From NCBI RefSeq assembly GCF_025996515.1, contig NZ_BLRH01000035.1, positions 124,001 to 188,000 on the forward strand: a DNA stretch of 64,000 bases, in the 5' to 3' direction. The translations under genes were made by a program, and so were the position numbers. The stretch is from Rhizohabitans arisaemae (GTDB lineage Bacteria; Actinomycetota; Actinomycetes; Streptosporangiales; Streptosporangiaceae). Below, piece by piece: positions 61,240 through 64,000 of this stretch. Position 1 is the first letter of the stretch; each line of letters begins with the position of its first letter. The notes beneath the pieces are model-generated. The model ran no database searches. It was not told where the DNA came from and saw nothing but the letters and a program-made list of their open reading frames with translations.

Positions 61240-62985
61240 TCAGTGGCCGCGGACGGCGCGGAGGGCGTTGATTCGGCCTTCGCCGAAGAAGCCGTTGCGG
61301 GTCGCGGTGCCCTCGCAGGTGTGGGTGGCACGGACCTCGCGGAAGGTGCCGTCGGCCTGGAGGATGTAGCGGACGTAGGTGTGGGCAGGGGGCGAGGGGC
61401 ACGCCACGTCGTCGGTGGTCCGCTTGAGGATCGCCTCGGTGACGGGCGCCGGGAGGGTGAGCCCGCCTCGGGCTCCGTCGCGGACGCCGTACTTGCTGAC
61501 GATCAGGGCGGCGACGCCGGCCGCGTGCGGCGAGGCCATCGAGGTGCCCTGGAGGTACTGGTAGTACCCGCAGGTCGCCCCGTCGCAGTCGCGGATCACC
61601 CAGGGCACGTTGGGCGTGCCGTCGGGGTTGAGGTGCCCGTTCTGCTCGGCCATGTTCCGCGGGTAGGCGGCGAGGATTCCCTTGCTGCGGTCGATCTTGT
61701 TGTCGGCGGTGTCGTACGTGTCGCCACCGGGGGCGGAGATGTCCACGAAGCCGTTGCCGTAGCTGGAGTAGTAGGACTTGCGCCCGCTGATGCCGTTGGC
61801 GGAGACGGAGATGACGTTCTCGGCCTCGGTCGGGATGGAGACGCAGCTCGGCGGGATGGTCCGGGTGTAGGGCGCCTCACCGGGCACGGACGCGAAGTTC
61901 GGGCTGCCGGTGTCGATGTACTCCCTGGTGTAGTCGGCGGCCTGGTTGCCTGCGGCGGCGACGAGGGTCACGCCGCGCCGGTGCGCGTAGTCGATGGCCC
62001 GCTGGGTCGCGGTGATGACCGTCTGCTGCTCCAGCCGGTCCGCGGGCGAGTCCGCGGGGTTGTCGACGCAGTTGAACAGCCACGGGTCCAGGTAGTAGCT
62101 CATGTTGACGACGTCGATGCCGACTCGGGCGGCGTAGGTGAGCGCGTCCAGGGTGGGCTGGAGGAAGAAGTAGCCGGAGTCCTGGCCGACGCGCAGGTTG
62201 ACGATGCTGACGCCGGGGGCGACGCCGGACATGCCGATCCCGTTGACGGGCGAGGCGATGGTCGAGGCGACGTGGGTGCCGTGGTCGTTCTCGTCGACGT
62301 CGCTCGGGTCCTGGCAGGACTGGTCGGGCTCGGCGGAGCAGGGGCCGTCGACTTCGTCGCCGTTGGCGTCGACGGGGATGTCGACGGTGAAGTTCCGGCT
62401 GAGCCTGCGGTCGAAGTTCGGCGCGATGTCGGGGTGGCTGCCGTCGACGCCGGTGTCCATGACGCCGACGCGGACCCGCCGGTCACCGGGTTCGACCCGA
62501 TACGACCCGTCGACGGTGGCCTTGATCTGCTTCATGTCCCACTGGAGGCCGGCGAGGGGTTCCTCGTCTCCGCCGGCCTGCCCGGGGCGGGTGGCCGTGC
62601 GGGTGTCCTTGCGGGCTTCCCGTTCGACGTCTCTGGCTTCGACGGCACGCTTGAGGGCGTCGCCGGTGAGCGGGGTCGACTTGGGGACCGAGCCGATGGA
62701 CCGGTTGTGCGCGACTCCGGCTAGAGCGTCCTGGCTCCGTGCGGCGTTCGCGAACCCGGCGTCGCGTGCGGCGACCGTGGCCACCCCGATGTCGGTGTTC
62801 TCCTTGAGGATCGTTCCGCCTGCCGCCTTGATCGCTTTGTGTGCGGCGGCCGGTGCCACGCCCTCCTTGTAGAGGACGACGTATTCGCCTGCGCCGGCCG
62901 TGGCGGCGGGTCCGGCCTGGGCGGGGGGTGTCGCCAATACGCCGGCTGTGGCGGCGGCGACGATGAGGATGAGGACGCGCTTCAC
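61240..62985 (-). CDS. Secreted S8-family serine protease (subtilase)
   Basis: The 581-residue preproprotease has a signal peptide (VKRVLILIVAAATAGVLATPPAQA), an inhibitor_I9-like propeptide (about 32-100) and a peptidase S8 domain with D177 in VGVMDTGVDGSHPD, H235 in ENDHGTHVAST and S482 in GTSMASPHAAG. The oxyanion Asn lies in AAAGNQAADY. Several cysteine pairs (GPCSAEPDQSC, RDCDGATC) suit an extracellular enzyme. The GTG at 62985 has GGAGG five bases upstream and was chosen over the GTG two codons earlier at 62991, which abuts that sequence. Confidence 0.92.
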   Translation of the reverse strand: MKRVLILIVAAATAGVLATPPAQAGPAATAGAGEYVVLYKEGVAPAAAHKAIKAAGGTILKENTDIGVATVAARDAGFANAARSQDALAGVAHNRSIGSVPKSTPLTGDALKRAVEARDVEREARKDTRTATRPGQAGGDEEPLAGLQWDMKQIKATVDGSYRVEPGDRRVRVGVMDTGVDGSHPDIAPNFDRRLSRNFTVDIPVDANGDEVDGPCSAEPDQSCQDPSDVDENDHGTHVASTIASPVNGIGMSGVAPGVSIVNLRVGQDSGYFFLQPTLDALTYAARVGIDVVNMSYYLDPWLFNCVDNPADSPADRLEQQTVITATQRAIDYAHRRGVTLVAAAGNQAADYTREYIDTGSPNFASVPGEAPYTRTIPPSCVSIPTEAENVISVSANGISGRKSYYSSYGNGFVDISAPGGDTYDTADNKIDRSKGILAAYPRNMAEQNGHLNPDGTPNVPWVIRDCDGATCGYYQYLQGTSMASPHAAGVAALIVSKYGVRDGARGGLTLPAPVTEAILKRTTDDVACPSPPAHTYVRYILQADGTFREVRATHTCEGTATRNGFFGEGRINALRAVRGH

Positions 62986-63122
62986 CCACACCTCCGAGTC
63001 GATGGGTTAGTGTCATACCCTCATTTCACGGATTACGAAGATTGTAAAGATTTGTCACGTCGGTAACCCCGGTCACTGGGATACGTTTTCATAAACCGAT
63101 TTCGGTCGGGCGAATAAATGAA

Positions 63123-63155
63123 GAGGAGACCGCCGGATTCCCCGGCGATCTCCTC
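63123..63155 (-). terminator. Terminator hairpin after ung
   Basis: Fourteen-base arms (63123-63136 and 63142-63155) pair with a single C-A mismatch around the 5-base loop attcc. On the minus strand the stem is followed by TTCATTTATT. It lies 25 bases past the ung stop. Confidence 0.75.
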
Positions 63156-63179
63156 GGTGGAGCGATGTGATCCGACGAC

Positions 63180-63857
63180 CTACGGGAGCTTCCAGTCGAC
63201 CGGCTGGGCACCCTGCTCCTCAAGGAGCTGGTTGGCCCTGCTGAACGGGCGGGAGCCGAAGAACCCGCTCCGCGCCGAGAGCGGGCTGGGGTGCGCGGAC
63301 TCCACGCACGGCACCGGCCCGAGCATCGGCTTGAGCGATCGGGCGTCGCGTCCCCACAGGATCGCGACCATGGGGGTTCCCCGGGCCACCAGCGCGCGGA
63401 TGGCCTGCTCGGTGACCTCTTCCCAGCCCTTGCCCCGGTGCGAGGCGGGCTTGCCGGGCGCCACGGTGAGCACCCGGTTGAGCATCAGGATGCCTTGCTC
63501 GGTCCACCGGGTGAGGTCCCCGTTGCTCGGCTTGGGATGCCCGAGGTCCTCGACGTACTCCTTGTAGATGTTGACCAGGCTTCCCGGGAGCGGGCGCACC
63601 TCCGGCGCCACGGAGAAGCTCAGGCCCACCGGGTGGCCGGGGGTCGGATAGGGATCCTGGCCGACGATCAGCACCCGTACGTCTTCGAAGGGCTGCTGGA
63701 AGGCCCGTAGGACGTGCTCTCCGGCGGGAAGGTACTGCCGTCCTTCGGCGATCTCCTGTCGTAGGAAGTCGCCCAGCGCGCTGATGCGCGGGGCGACGGG
63801 TTCGAGGGCTTCCGCCCAGCCTGCATTGACGAGTTCATTCAGTGGACGCCCTGCCAT
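63180..63857 (-). CDS. ung: Uracil-DNA glycosylase, family 1
   Basis: The 225-residue DNA-repair enzyme removes uracil from DNA. It has the water-activating motif [17 protein letters not shown] (catalytic D68), the LLLNTVLTV-like segment [11 protein letters not shown] and the DNA-intercalation loop HPSPLSA with catalytic histidine near 192. Length is normal. The ATG at 63857 begins the usual [10 protein letters not shown]. It is transcribed on its own between two terminator hairpins. Confidence 0.96.
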   Translation of the reverse strand: MAGRPLNELVNAGWAEALEPVAPRISALGDFLRQEIAEGRQYLPAGEHVLRAFQQPFEDVRVLIVGQDPYPTPGHPVGLSFSVAPEVRPLPGSLVNIYKEYVEDLGHPKPSNGDLTRWTEQGILMLNRVLTVAPGKPASHRGKGWEEVTEQAIRALVARGTPMVAILWGRDARSLKPMLGPVPCVESAHPSPLSARSGFFGSRPFSRANQLLEEQGAQPVDWKLP

Positions 63858-63913
63858 AGCCGTTTACCCTAGCGCCGCGCACCGACATGAGTACCCCATT
63901 TGGTAGGGCCTCG

Positions 63914-63946
63914 CCCGGTCTCACCCACCCCGACGGTGAGACCGGG
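63914..63946 (-). terminator. Perfect 12-bp hairpin between the sugar permease gene and ung
   Basis: CCCGGTCTCACC (63914-63925) and its exact complement (63935-63946) flank a 9-base loop. It sits 17 bases past the stop of the truncated gene at the right edge and should terminate that transcript before ung. Confidence 0.8.
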
Positions 63947-63963
63947 TCCGGCCGTCCGGACCG

Positions 63964-64000
63964 CTACTTCACCGAGCCGGCGAGCAGGCCCCGGACGAAG
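63964..64000 (-). CDS. Carbohydrate ABC transporter permease, last codons only
   Basis: The minus-strand frame entering from the right edge ends FVRGLLAGSVK and a TAG at 63964-63966. This C-terminus is typical of MalG-type sugar ABC permeases (usual form FVRGLTAGAVKG). Only 11 codons are present, so the assignment rests on this short signature. Confidence 0.6.
   Translation of the reverse strand, partial: FVRGLLAGSVK

Overview
The window is high-GC DNA with tightly packed genes, frequent 4-base ATGA/GTGA start-stop overlaps and many GTG starts. It also carries DUF397/DUF5753 regulator clusters, a SARP/AfsR-type regulator, secreted Rhs and protease genes and NRPS genes. Together these point to a filamentous actinomycete, plausibly of the Streptosporangiaceae (Nonomuraea/Streptosporangium-like). 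The family-level placement is inference. I found no tRNA, rRNA, CRISPR array, insertion sequence or replication origin.

Layout. 1-3766 (+): end of a Dpp/Opp-type peptide ABC transporter (permease, two ATPases), an M20 amidohydrolase and a TetR regulator, in one overlapping operon. 3812-4927 (-): a beta-lactamase-fold serine hydrolase with a visible promoter and operator. 5239-16749 (-): the NRPS locus. The promoter-proximal gene is one 2170-residue protein joining C-A-PCP-TE, a major-facilitator transporter and an APH-like kinase. Next come a C-A-PCP protein and then SDR, TetR and RidA genes, the latter three probably under their own operator. Adenylation codes read by eye are serine for the fusion protein and glycine for the second protein. 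The thioesterase has cysteine in place of the nucleophilic serine. 17103-25223 (+): a secreted Asp-box protein, a secreted Rhs/YD-repeat protein ending in a phospholipase A2 domain, and a small membrane protein that may be its immunity partner. 25506-30762: an AfsR-like regulator and a whiJ/abaA-type triad (HATPase, XRE-DUF5753, DUF397). 31028-36991: LysR, streptogrisin-like protease, Rnl2-type RNA ligase, a divergent RidA/TetR pair and a GNAT acetyltransferase.

37041-41709 (-): a Roco protein (LRR-Roc-COR) and a ROK regulator with two strong operator palindromes but no recognisable target beside it. 42334-45203 (-): a seven-gene Asp23/Gls24 envelope-stress operon. 45642-48813 (+): a PAP2 protein, then a SigK-like ECF sigma factor and a fasciclin lipoprotein with a SigK-type promoter between them and no anti-sigma gene. 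48874-51163 (-): PH-domain membrane proteins. 51271-53138 (+): a NarL-type two-component pair. 53135-56801: a TPR protein, a GT-C-like membrane protein and a cytochrome P450.

57103-60877 (+): a cassette of a 65-residue protein, a DUF6879-like protein, an XRE-DUF5753 regulator, a radical SAM enzyme and a PIMT-like methyltransferase, with a shared motif in two gaps. It resembles a RiPP-type modification locus without a recognisable precursor. 61014-64000: a pair of perfect hairpins, a secreted subtilase, uracil-DNA glycosylase and the last codons of a sugar ABC permease.

The most unusual item is the NRPS-TE-MFS-kinase fusion, which would put assembly, release, export and possible phosphorylation of a small Ser/Gly-containing product on one polypeptide.
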